A DNA stretch of 64,000 bases from Leptodactylus fallax (Eukaryota; Chordata; Amphibia; Anura; Leptodactylidae), in the NCBI GenBank assembly GCA_947044405.1, contig CAMRHE010000333.1, positions 682,001 through 746,000 on the forward strand, read 5' to 3'. Each line of letters opens with the position of its first letter. The stretch's first letter is position 1. Of this stretch, positions 11,931-22,659 are shown piece by piece. The translations under genes were made by a program, and so were the position numbers. The notes under the pieces are model-generated. The model saw nothing but the letters and a program-made list of their open reading frames with translations. It was not told the origin of the DNA and did no database searches.

Positions 11931-13429
11931 TTGGAAACGTATACAACTTTCATTATACAAACAATAACATTTATTTGCTGAAACTGGAATACTGTAAAAT
12001 TACTAACTTTAGAGACGACAAAACCGAAAATAACTTCATTGTTGGCAGTTGTCCCTACTTTCTAGGAAAGGCTTCATCTTTTAGTAAAGCAATTGGCACA
12101 ATGAGCTCCTTTTATATGTACAGACATGCACATTGCTAGAGAATTTTTTCTTATCCCTTGCGCCATTATCATCCCATTTCCACCTTTAAGTTGAAGTTTT
12201 TTGTATAAATATAGACATGACCCTTATTCACAATTTTCTGTCTCCAACCATTAGGGTGTGTGGGTTTATACATCCTATTAAAGTGTTATATTTCTATGCA
12301 TCCAATATGTGATGCTTTTCCATTTGCTGACTTCTTTGCAGCTGTCACGGGGAAGCAGTAGTCTCTATGTTTGCACACTTGTGTACAACATCTTGTGTTT
12401 TAATTACTGGGAAATTGCTGACTGTATGCCAAGTACACTAAACACATTTATACATATGTATCGATGATGATTTTCTAATATCTTCATTTTGGAACACAGC
12501 AATTGATGTTTTGCTCTTCACCCAAATTTCAGTTTTCCTAGTTGTATAACAGAACACATTTCTCATTTGGCAGCTAATAGGATTTTTCATAGGGTTATGT
12601 TCTATAAGCCACAGCTTCAATGCACATTAATTCACCATCTTAGGCTTCATGCACATGACTGTATTGATATTACTGTCCGCAAAGCAACATACCTGTCTGC
12701 ATTACATCCATAGGTGTTCCATAATCCCAAATCCACAAAAAAAAGGAGACTGAAATTAATGTATTGATGTCTGATGTATTGGTGTCTGAGACTGATAAAC
12801 CATAGTTTTCCGCTTTGCTGACATGCCACTCTGAATTCAACAGTCTAACTATAGGTGTCATTTTTGACCCTTACTGCTCTGTTACGTTGGTTCAGTTTTT
12901 TCTGTTTGTTTCTTTCATTTTTTAACATATTTATGGGGACTGGGAACGACCTCCTTTAGCACTTGTCTTCATGGCCAGTGAAGGATTTGGACTTTCCTGC
13001 CATGTGTTGCAGCCATTCCCACAGCCTGCTTTGGATGAATGAATGATGAGTGGAGGTATATCATTTACTACCATCTCACTCGGCCAAGGCAGTAGTTTGA
13101 GTGCACTTTCAGGATACTCTGCATCATTTCCTGTTTCAGTTCTAGACTGCTGTCTTTCTATTAGATTGTTTATTTTTTTTATTTTTTGTTAGTTTAGTGT
13201 AGGAACTTGCAACAGAATGAGGACCCTTGTTGCAAATTGCGAGCTTAGATATTGCTGCCCAAATTCTTGGTTTCATTTCTCTTTTTTTTTTCATTTTATT
13301 AATATTTTTTTTTCTTTGCTTCATTTTTGGTGTGGTATTATGGGGAGAAACAAAAATCAATATCTCATTATGATTTTGGAAGACAACTGAGATTTATTTT
13401 GTGGGGGCTTTTTTACCTTTAAACTAAGG
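11931..13429. other. Unassigned DNA
   Basis: No gene, terminal repeat or retroelement motif was supported. Confidence 0.5.
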
Positions 13430-13690
13430 TTCTATGTTGCGCAAACGCAGCAAAAAAAAAAAAAAAAAAAAACACTGCGTTTTAGAGTACCAGCAAAGTG
13501 AATGAGATTCTGGCTAATCCCATCCATACATTACAGAAAAAACACAACATGACAATTTAACCTGCAAAAATGTTGGTGTTTTCCCTATAGGGAAAGGGAA
13601 GAAAAACCGCAGAAAAAAAATGCGGCTAAAAATGCAATGAAAAATGCTTGACACCTTTCTGCTGCATTTTTTTTCCACAGTATGGGCCTT
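13430..13690. repeat. 'Aggccccac' family MITE relic
   Basis: The segment contains CGCAGCAAAA(A)n, GAATGAGATT...AATCCCATCCA, TTTTCCCTATAGGGAAA and a terminal ...TGGGCCTTAG. This is the order seen in the better preserved inverted-repeat copies at 41782-42114 and 60786-61154. The ends are eroded here. Confidence 0.6.
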
Positions 13691-13869
13691 AGCGTTATAA
13701 AAATTAAATTGCTGGAATATCAGCTACGCATTGTAAGTGTTAATGGTGGGATATGAGGAATGTGACAAATATATGGAAATCTTCATCAGGGCTTCCTAAT
13801 GGGGTAATTAGCAAGTTACGTCTCAACCTAAAGTGCACTGAAGGTCACTTTTAGTGAAGTGAATTGATA

Positions 13870-13902
13870 TTCATTCATTCATTCATTCATTTACTCATTC
13901 GT
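13870..13902. repeat. (TTCA)n microsatellite
   Basis: Around seven tandem TTCA units are seen, with one imperfect unit at the right end. Confidence 0.9.
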
Positions 13903-13984
13903 TCAAGTGTAAGTCAAAGTAAGAATAAACTGGATCATGTGTGACATACCTATATTCTTTGTACTTTATCATGAGACAGTTCTC

Positions 13985-14167
13985 AGGCTGTCTGGCAGCG
14001 CTTTTCTCTCCGTATTTTCTTGGAGGGAAACTGGGTGGAAACCTGGAGGACCCCATTATTGTCTATGGGGTTCGCGGGTTTCCACGAGTAACCGCATTTT
14101 ATGCATATTGAGTTCTCAATCGGACTCGAAGAACGGAAACCCGAACTCAGGGGTGTGAACCTAGCAT
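13985..14167. repeat. MITE copy of the 'tagtgtgaacct' family
   Basis: It shares, in order with 19673-19917, a TTTTCTCTCCG-like block, GGTGGAAACCTGG(A/T)GGACCC, ATTATTGTCTATGGG(G)TT, CGGGTTTCC, GAAGAACGGAAACCCGAA and a final GTGTGAACCTAGC. The left terminus is incomplete. Confidence 0.65.
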
Positions 14168-16032
14168 AGCTCAGTGTCTGTTTCTGGTATTTCAGCAAGT
14201 CTTGTTTACATCAGTAGATAATTGAGTTATCGATTGCTAATATAATAGCACAATGTCTTAATATATGCTCTTTAATTATTCCTACAATCAATAATATTTG
14301 ATCACTAATCGCTCAGCCATTTCCCATATTTTAAAAACCTTTATCGTGCAAGCTCACTCATTAGCAGTCAAGTCTGACCAATTATGGACTTGTGTGAATG
14401 GTACTCTACCAGTATAACATATACAGGCTCCTTAGATATCCGACTCCTTGGATCATCCAGCCCTGATATAACTATACAACTACTGTATTATAACAAGTGA
14501 TTTGTTTTGTGCTATTTCCTCTTGTATTGGTAATATTTCTGCTCTGCGGTTAGTTGTATACCTCATTAACACATCCCCTCTCTTTATCTCACTAGTCAGG
14601 ACCCAATTATTCCCTCTTCTTGAAGACAAGTGTACAGAGGCTCCTGCAGTCAGGCAGATATCATCTGGAATAACATGTATGACTTGAGCAGCAAAGGAAA
14701 GGTTAGGTGAAGGTTCACATAACTTACGACTACATAAAATATTCATATTTTTATAGAGAGCTGAAATGTCTTCTAGGAAAATATTGCTAAAGTGGATGTA
14801 TTTTTAGACTATTCAGAAATACTCTATTCCCCTGATTCTTAGTCACTAGCTGTCTTCTACAGGCAACGCTATAAGGAGGTTATCGAAGATGCCTTCAGAA
14901 TACCAAATGTATAATATAAAGGAACGCTGGTTCTTTAATATTTCCTAATTCATCTTTAATGAATAAAACAACTGTTTCTAGTGCATATAATATGAAAATG
15001 TTATTTTTCTATAGAACATTAATGCTGGGCTACTGGAGGAGTCAGGCCTGTCTATCAAACCTTAATTTGCTAAAAGTAATTGTGACAGAGAGAGTTTTTA
15101 GCTATTCTAAATGATCATTTTAATGTGTGCATATATCAAGTGAGAAAAATAATGATCATTTTATTAAGGGCATTTTTCAAGTTGGATTTTCTTTTAATCT
15201 CAGGCTGAGAAGATGTATATTACTGCACAGTAATTTATTTGGAGTTTGTAAAAAAAATTAAGAAAAATACAATAATCCTATGAAAAAAGAAAAAATGGAC
15301 AGAGTTTAATACAGTTTGGGTTAGGCTAGTTAAAACAAGTAATATACAGTAAACAATGCATAATAAATCATGTTTAATATTTATATATAACGTGGTCAAA
15401 TCATGAAAATATCCGCACAAGAACACCGTTCAGACAATAATAATGATGTACATTATTATCCAGAAACCGCACAAAAGGGCTAGATGATCTGTTAACCAAT
15501 AGAGAAGTAGATTATGGAAATCTGTGTTATTAACCTAAGTAGCCATGTATATTCTCAATTCTTTGCACTTCCATACATTTAATATGTTTTTTTTTTTTTT
15601 AAACTGTATAAAAATTCTCAGTAATGATTACACGTAGCACTTGATCAGAAGATTTACCTACAAAACTCGGATAGCGCATAAGCACATAAAACTGCATACA
15701 AGAGGGAACCAAAACTATTATAATACTCTTAAATAGAGAATAAACCTTCAAAAACCCAAATAATTTTTAATGTTTAATCAGATTTTATTGAAGATTTTTC
15801 AAATAAGAACAGTAAGAACCGAGACAAAAACAACAAATAAGGCAGTAGGCTTCCCCAGGCCCCTCACTTCCACACCTCGAAGCCACCATTAATACATTCT
15901 TTACTTTTAACTAGATCGGCGTTTGCAGGACACCAATCTAGTTCAAAAGCAATGTGTAACCAACTCTCTATCTTGTAAACCTCCTGCTACTTCAGGCTTG
16001 AGGTTTACAAGACATCGAGAACACAGACAGAA
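14168..16032. other. Unassigned DNA
   Basis: No supported gene. The part from about 15770, which starts TTTATTGAAGATTTTTCAA and becomes GC-richer, could be the terminal part of a retroelement, but no coding remnant confirms it. Nothing else was recognised. Confidence 0.5.
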
Positions 16033-16496
16033 TGTAAGGGAATCGCTAGCGGGGGCGAGGGGCACAACAAGACAGTGATCCCTAAAGCTGAAAACCCCCC
16101 ACTGGCCCTGCCTCTTGCCTGACTGTCCTAGGTGACAGCCGACAACTTAGAGCTGGTCCCTAAATTGAATAAGTGACAACACAGAACGAAGACAGAACAA
16201 ATGACAAAAGGGAGGTCAGCAAGCCAAGGGTTCGTTTATAGAAACACAGGACCTGCTCCAGACTGGATTGGTAGACAGGCTGTCAATCACACAGGCAAGG
16301 CTGAGATTAACTATTAGAGGAACAAAGATGCAAGAGACAGGTGTGGCTGAAATTCAATTACAGACAGGAGGTACTAGGACAGTGTTCAGACTGAGCAACA
16401 AGAAACCTACGCAAGGAATCAAACTGAACACGCCTCCTTCGCCGCAGCGTGCGAGCAGAGGGTGGCGCAGAGACCCGAACAGGCAGAGACGTTACA
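16033..16496 (-). mobile_element. Solo LTR, family 1, internally deleted
   Basis: It starts TGTAAGGGAATCGCTAG and ends ACGTTACA, and aligns by eye along its length with the solo LTRs at 33654, 41074 and 44003 (the last in opposite orientation). At 464 bp it lacks roughly 170 bp of the middle, including the segment around the CTATAAAC box region. Flanks are CAGAA (left) and AGAAG (right), sharing AGAA, an imperfect version of the 5-bp duplication seen in sister copies. Confidence 0.82.
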
Positions 16497-16789
16497 AGAA
16501 GATGTCTGCTTCTCGGCACAGGCAGGCACGATGGCGTCATAGCATCGCGCCTCCTGTGCTGAGACACAGACATCTTATGCATGAACACGGCACATAGAGC
16601 GTGGGTCAAGAAGTGGAAGCAGCGGCTCTATCCATCAGGGGATCGCAGGTAGGTGAGTATAACTTTTATTTATTTTTTAGGGCAATTGTGGGTATTTAAA
16701 TAGTATAAGGGGTTGTTAGGAGGAGGCACTATGATGATAGGGGGCTCATTTATATAAGGGGACTTTATGAACTTAAGAGGTGTCATTTA
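16497..16789. other. MITE-like remnant with AGGTGAGTA motif
   Basis: A GC-rich segment ends GGTAGGTGAGTATAAC at about 16648-16663, like the cores of other MITEs in this window, then turns AT-rich. No ends were identified. Confidence 0.4.
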
Positions 16790-18419
16790 CAGTGCCTTGC
16801 GAAAGTATTCGGCCCCCTTGAACTTTTCAACCTTTTGTCACATTTCAGGCTTCAAACATAAGGATATAAAATTTTAATTTTTTGGTGAAGAATCAACAAG
16901 TGGGACACAATTGTGAAGTGGAACGAAATTTATTGGTTATTTTAAACTTTTGAAAAAAATAAAAAAACTGAAAAGTGGGGCGTGCAATATTATTCGGCCC
17001 CTTTACTTTCAGTGCAGCAAACTCACTCCAGAGGTTCAGTGAGGATCTCTGAATGATCCAATGTTGTCCTAAATGACTGATGATGATAAATATAATCCAC
17101 CTGTGTGTAATCAAGTCTACGTATAAATGCACCTGCGATGTGATAGTCTCAGGGTTCTGTTTAAAGCGCAGAGAGCATCATGAAGACCAAGGAACACACC
17201 AGGCAGGTCCGTGATACTGTTGTGGAGAAGTTTAAAGCCGGATTTGGATACAAAAAGATTTCCCAAACTTTAAACATCCCAAGGAGCACTGTGCAAGCGA
17301 TCATATTGAAATGGAAGGAGTATCAGACCACTGCAAATCTACCAAGACCCGGCCGTCCCTCTAAACTTTCATCTCAAACAAGGAGAAGACTGATCAGAGA
17401 TGCAGCCAAGAGGCCCATGATCACTCTGGATGAACTGCAGAGATCTACAGCTGAGGTGGGAGAGTCTGTCCATAGGACAACAATCAGTCGTACACTGCAC
17501 AAATCTGGCCTTTATGGAAGAGTGGCAAGAAGAAAGCCATTTCTCAAAGATATCCATAAAAAGTCTCGTTTAAAGTTTGCCACAAGCCACCTGGGAGACA
17601 CACCAAACATGTGGAAGAAGGTGCTCTGGTCAGATGAAACCAAAACCGAACTTTTTGGCCACAATGCAAAACGATATGTTTGGCGTAAAAGCAACACAGC
17701 TCATCACCCTGAACACACCATCCCCACTGTCAAACATGGTGGTGGCAGCATCATGGTTTGGGCCTGCTTTTCTTCAGCAGGGACAGGGAAGATGGCTAAA
17801 ATTGATGGGAAGATGGATGGAGCCAAATACAGGACCATTCTGGAAGAAAACCTGTTGGAGTCTGCAAAAGACCTGAGACTGGGAAGGAGATTTATCTTCC
17901 AACAAGACAATGATCCCAAACATAAAGCAAAATCTACAATGGAATGGTTCACAAATAAACGTATACAGGTGTTAGAATGGCCAAGTCAAAGTCCAGACCT
18001 GAATCCAATTGAGAATCTGTGGAAAGAGCTGAAAACTACTGTTCTCAAACGCTCTCCATCTAACCTCACTGAGCTCGAGCTGTTTTCCAACGAAGAATGG
18101 GCAAGAATTTCAGTCTCTCGATGTGCAAAACTGATAGAGACATACCCCAAGCGACTTGCAGCTGTAATCGCAGCAAAAGGTGGCACTACAAAGTATTAAC
18201 TTAAGGGGGCCGAATAATTTGGCACGCCCCACTTTTTATTTTTTTATTTTTTACAAAAGTTTAAAATATCCAATAAATTTTGTTCCACTTCATGATTGTG
18301 TCACACTTGTTGTTGATTCTTCACCAAAAAATTTTAATTTTATATCCTTATGTTTGAAGCCTGAAATGTGGCAAAAGGTTGAAAAGTTCAAGGGTGCCGA
18401 ATACTTTCGCAAGGCAATG
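16790..18419 (+). mobile_element. Complete Tc1-like transposon A
   Basis: The terminal inverted repeats, at about 16790-17003 and 18203-18419, begin CAGTGCCTTGCGAAAG and CATTGCCTTGCGAAAG (rc) and are closely similar for about 215 bp. The TA target duplication is at 16788-16789 and 18420-18421. The 1630-bp element has an intact transposase gene between the TIRs. Nothing visible makes it defective, so it is a young and possibly autonomous copy. Confidence 0.95.
17180..18199 (+). CDS. Tc1-family DD34E transposase, intact (339 aa)
   Basis: The product is a cut-and-paste transposase that would bind the flanking TIRs in the nucleus and insert at TA. Residues 1-110 form the bipartite helix-turn-helix (PAIRED-like) DNA-binding region, with IPRSTVQAII as a recognition-helix candidate. 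A GRPS AT-hook-like linker lies at about 55-62 (PRPGRPSK). The catalytic domain has Asp152 (WSDETK), the glycine-rich GGGS at 187-190, Asp243 (QQDNDPKH) and Glu278 (NPIENLW), giving exactly 34 residues between the last two. It ends KGGTTKY, the usual Tc1 C-terminus. ATG 17180 is the first in-frame start and gives the family-typical length. No stop or shift is present. Confidence 0.95.
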   Translation: MKTKEHTRQVRDTVVEKFKAGFGYKKISQTLNIPRSTVQAIILKWKEYQTTANLPRPGRPSKLSSQTRRRLIRDAAKRPMITLDELQRSTAEVGESVHRTTISRTLHKSGLYGRVARRKPFLKDIHKKSRLKFATSHLGDTPNMWKKVLWSDETKTELFGHNAKRYVWRKSNTAHHPEHTIPTVKHGGGSIMVWACFSSAGTGKMAKIDGKMDGAKYRTILEENLLESAKDLRLGRRFIFQQDNDPKHKAKSTMEWFTNKRIQVLEWPSQSPDLNPIENLWKELKTTVLKRSPSNLTELELFSNEEWARISVSRCAKLIETYPKRLAAVIAAKGGTTKY

Positions 18420-18421
18420 TA

Positions 18422-19672
18422 TGTGCCAAAGACTCCCTTGAGGTCTGAAGTCAGAGTATGGGACTTATTGCAGGTAATTGGGAATGCATCTTGTTGGAGT
18501 AAAGTGGTGATGTTTTGGGTATGTCATCACCAACAGAGGTGGAGTGTAAAAGGAAATATAAGTGTGAGTTATACACCAGTCTAGGATTTGATGGGTGCAG
18601 TTGTAGGTAGTCGAGACAGAGAGTTGTGGCCCCAGACAAGGCAGTGAATGAGACCTGGACCTTGCTGAGTTGCAGCGGCGACTGCTGGCTTGAGGTCCAA
18701 CCGTGAAGCACTGAAGCTGCAGGAGAGGCCATGAACTGCCAGATGGATATAGGAGATTGAGACACTGCAAAGGAGTAGGCAAGTCAAGAGAAATGCAGGT
18801 TGAACCCAACAAGTTGACAGAGGCAACTATGCATTGTGAAGCAATAATTATATAGCCGGGTACCTGCCAACCCTGAGTACAGTGGAAACTAATGACTGTA
18901 ACGATTTTAAGCCTGGAACTTCTCATAAACTGAGAACAAAGTAGGTTTCAGATCTATAGTCCTGTGCATATTAAAGGAAACTGCACCTCCATTCTTATAC
19001 ACATAGTTGATTTTTTGCTATTTGTAATACTCGCCATTCCATTTACATAAAAATCATCACAAAAACTTAATTTGAATATTTATGGGATTATTGTTAGCAC
19101 TGGATACTGGAATTATGGATCCAAAAAAACAACATTTGAATGAAGTAGAGAGATTGTCTCTGTGTCATCTTACGTTTTCCACTGCTACATTTTAATAAAA
19201 AAAAGACTTGCCATTTGTATAGTCTTTGATTATTCCCATGTATATTTTTATGAACATGTGCCAAGTGATAGGTAACTTGTCATTAGCTAGTACAGTTTAC
19301 TCAGTGTAAGAGCTACTACTGTATTAAGTCTTGCTCTTAGTTGTTTGGGGTAGTCTACAGTACTTGAAAATAGATCTCTTAGTTTGATATACTGTGTTTT
19401 ATTTGGTGACCTTCTGAGGTTGAATGACTAATAACAGTTAATTGGTTCTGGCAGTGCTTCTAATACAGTGACAAATGTGGGGGGTGGAATACAAGTAACT
19501 GATCTTTCTCCAAAAACAAATTCTTGATTCATAACTGTGGGAGCAATTCTCAGATACATCTGCAAAAAATGCAGTTATGAGAACAATTACTTTGCAGATT
19601 ATTGAATGCTGAAAGACTTTAAACAAGGGCATATATAGAATGTCAATAAAAGGAGAAAAGGAGTGGATGCTA
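18422..19672. other. Unassigned DNA
   Basis: The part from about 18430 to 18960 is GC-richer than its surroundings and could be an eroded repeat, but no ends, TSD or coding motif were found. The remainder is AT-rich and featureless. Confidence 0.5.
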
Positions 19673-19917
19673 AGGCTATGGTCACACTAGCGTTGTGTGA
19701 CCGTTTGGGGATTTCGTCCCTCATTCCACTTAAAATATGCGGAGAGGAAAGTCCTGCTTGCTCTGCCGATTTTGGGCAGAAACCAGGCGTAAACCTGGTG
19801 GACCCAATTATAGTCCACGGGTTTCCTCAGGTACCCGCTTTTTAAGCAGATGTTTCTGTTTTTCGAGTCGTCAAGCAGACCCGAAGAACGGAAACTCGAA
19901 TGCTAGTGTGAACCTAA
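19673..19917. mobile_element. MITE of the 'tagtgtgaacct' family
   Basis: The left end GCTATGGTCACACTAGCGTT and right end ATGCTAGTGTGAACCTAAAG are inverted repeats. The interior has GGAAAGTCCTGCTTG, CCTGGTGGACCC, GGGTTTCC and GAAGAACGGAAACTCGAA. Related partial copies occur at about 13985, 28733, 42250, 49000 and 56545. No transposase is present. Confidence 0.75.
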
Positions 19918-20258
19918 AGTAAGATTACCAGAACCATAGACCCCTGTATAATATCCAGCTGGAAAAAAACATTTGGGAGCTGTTTTTAAACTGAGAGAAA
20001 CTGATAGGGATGCCATCAGGGTAGATGTATTAAAACACTGTTGAAACCCGGTATATGTACCTAACTGTTAAATCACCCAAATCTATCTATTTGATTTTGT
20101 GCAATGTAAATGGTAAATATAAAGGGATTATGGTTACAGCATTATTGATGTAGTTGTCAACTATCGATATTGTAATTATTGTTCATGATTCTGTTGTCAG
20201 TAATGGTAAGTGTTAAGAGTATGATGGACTGTCATCAACCAACTCTTTTTCGTACTCT
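19918..20258. other. Unassigned DNA
   Basis: Nothing recognisable was seen. Confidence 0.5.
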
Positions 20259-20480
20259 TAAAGGGAACCTATTAGGTGGTATTTCCACCCTAAACTGGTC
20301 CCAGCATGTAATGTGACATCAAGTAAAGCACCTAGCGCTTTTTCCCGCAGCACTTTTCAAAGAAAGGCTTTCTGCTTCAATTATACCTATAGGGAAACCA
20401 GCAGCGTTTACGGAGGTATAATTAACAACGCAGCAACAACGTATTTTTCTGCAATGTGTGGATGGGATTCGCTAGAATAA
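20259..20480. repeat. Composite MITE remnants
   Basis: It starts with TTAAAGGGAACCTATTAGG, resembling the left end of a TTAA piggyBac-like MITE. After about 60 bp it runs into CGCTTTTTCCCGCAG...GTATAATT...GGATGGGATTCGCTAG, which belongs to the family seen at 41782-42114 and 60786-61154. Both pieces are truncated. Confidence 0.55.
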
Positions 20481-22094
20481 TGAGAAAATAAATAGCAGTG
20501 ATATTTGCCGCCACTGATCCCTCACTGGTTCTTTTGGACACTGCCAAGTTCCCACCGCTCTCACTTCCTGTGCAACATCGCAACCAGTGACTAAGTGCAT
20601 CCAACTCTGGCTTCAAAATAATATGATTAATAAATATAGGCATAGGAATCCGAGTTGGTGGTTCGGCTTACTAACTCCACAGCCCTTGTCAAGAAGTCCC
20701 ACAGGAGCAGAGTGCAGCAGGGATGTGGCAGCATCAGAGCAGAGTGGCAGGGAATCAGTGGAGGTGAGTAGCACTGTTATTTATTGTCATATGCCATGCT
20801 GATCAGTATTTAACCGTTTCCAGACATCCACCGTAGTATTGCAGCAGATGTTGGGTCTTTAACTATGTCAGCAATGTGACACGTATCCCCTATCCTGTGG
20901 ATAGGGAAAACATTTCTGTAATATCACAACCCCTTCGATCTAATTAGATAAGAAAATAACAATCTCATTATTGTCTATACTTGTGTGTTCTCAACTAATT
21001 GCAAAGTTAATAAGATATGTAATAAAATATGATTTCCAAAATAAAGAATTCTATTTCAACAAGTTTTTATTTTTATTGTGTATTTCTTTTATGATATACT
21101 ATTAGTTTGGTGAGATATATTTAAGCAACAGCCCTCACCACTGATAACTTATATTACCTGTATATCGTCAATTTGTATGACTTGTTCTAGAACTATACTG
21201 TAAGACTAAGTATGTCCCTAACCATAATCTGGCCATATGATATGTGATGTCAGCAGGCACCGATTCCCTTAACATACCATGAAAAGCACAAGTAAGCATT
21301 ACCTCCAAGGTACTAGTGACACAGTGCTCAAGTTCACATATAAAGAAGTTGGGGCCAATATCTATAAATTTCACTTTGTAACCTCTTGTGACCTGTTTTT
21401 TCCAAGTTATTCCTGTTTCAGTCCTGGGTGTATATGCTACTGGTGTGCAGAAACCTGTGGTTTACTAGTCTGTAATGTAATCAGGATCTATTAGTAGCAG
21501 CTACCCTTCAGATGCCCGTACCACTTTAGACTCCGTTCACACACCACTTTTTTGCTTAATAGCTGCATGCAGTTTTTATTTGCAGTAATGAATTGAACAT
21601 TTTTACTATGGCAGAGGTTTTCACTTTAATGAGCATTAGGTGAAATGTATAGTAACATGTGCAACTGATTATTGCAATTAAAAACTGCATGCAGTTATTA
21701 AGTGAAGAAGTGTAGTGTAAACTCAGCTTTAATAGCTGCTAGCTAAACTTTTAAAGGTCTGGCTACTCTATAAACTATCCAAAAATTTATTTTTTAGTCT
21801 AAAGATGAACATTTTGAACATTTAATTTACATGTTATTTAAGAATAACTCCACATTAATTCATATACACTTTTTTAACAGCAAAACCTATTAGCAGTGCA
21901 TATTCCCAAACACAGCGAGGTCTGCTCACTTTGTATTTTTGAGCTGTCTGACACACTTCTTCAACATTTTGAATTGCTTGCAAGTAAATAACACTGCACA
22001 TTTCAATAATTTTTGGTTGAAGGTTTTCATTTTCTAACATTTTTCTTATTCATGCTTTTTTCTCTATGGAAAAACAAAGAAAAAAACATACTTA
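20481..22094. other. Unassigned DNA
   Basis: About 1.6 kb without a supported gene or repeat. An AGTGGAGGTGAGTAGC segment at about 20757-20772 recalls the MITE cores noted elsewhere. Imperfect inverted CTGCATGCAGTTTTTA/TAAAAACTGCATGCAG segments lie at about 21563-21578 and 21679-21694. Confidence 0.5.
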
Positions 22095-22436
22095 GCCCCT
22101 TAAAGACCCAGCCATTTTTCGTTTTTGCATTTTCGTTTTTCCCTCCCCACATTTCAAGAGCCATAACATTTTCATTTCTCAGTTCACAGAGTCACATGAT
22201 GGCTTATTGTTTGCGAAATAAATTGTACTTTGTAATGAAACCATTCAACATGCTGTGAAATGTACTGGGAAGCTGGAATAAAAATCAGAATGAGGTGCAA
22301 TTGGAGAAAAAATGCATTTGCGCCAATTTCATATGGGTTTAATTTTTACAGTGTTCACTGTGTGGTAAAAATGACATGCTACCTGTATTCTGCGGGTCAG
22401 TACGAACATGGTGATACCAAATTTATATAATACTAG
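22095..22436 (+). repeat. Left part of long interspersed repeat A
   Basis: It begins TTAGCCCCTTAAAGACCCAGCC and carries GTTCACTGTGTGGTAAAAATGACATG and a TTCTGCGGGTCAGTACGA block. It stops inside a GATACCAAATTTATATA stretch, and the same repeat resumes near 25909. It was therefore split by a later insertion. The repeat is of unknown class; it has no coding remnant that I can see. Confidence 0.7.
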
Positions 22437-22659
22437 AGGAACAGGTATATTTCATTTTTTGTTTGTGTAGTGACCCCATAAGAATTGGCCAGTTTTGCAC
22501 TTGACATCCAGTATGGCAGTCCAGTATAGGTATAGTCTATTTATGGCTGTGTTGCTATGGAAACCTGGTAAATGAAATGTGAACTTATATTGGCTGATGC
22601 ACATCATATGACTGAATATTTAAGGACCTGCGAACTGCTATTGATTCATGCAGGACATA

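Noticed and set aside
17369..17952. Minus-strand and alternative-frame ORFs under Tc1 A
   Set aside because: Shadows of the intact transposase gene; the same applies under Tc1 B and C.
18465..18926. 153-codon minus-strand frame
   Set aside because: No recognisable domain, no partner exon or splice signals, and it lies in an unassigned GC-richer repeat-like stretch. Treated as chance.
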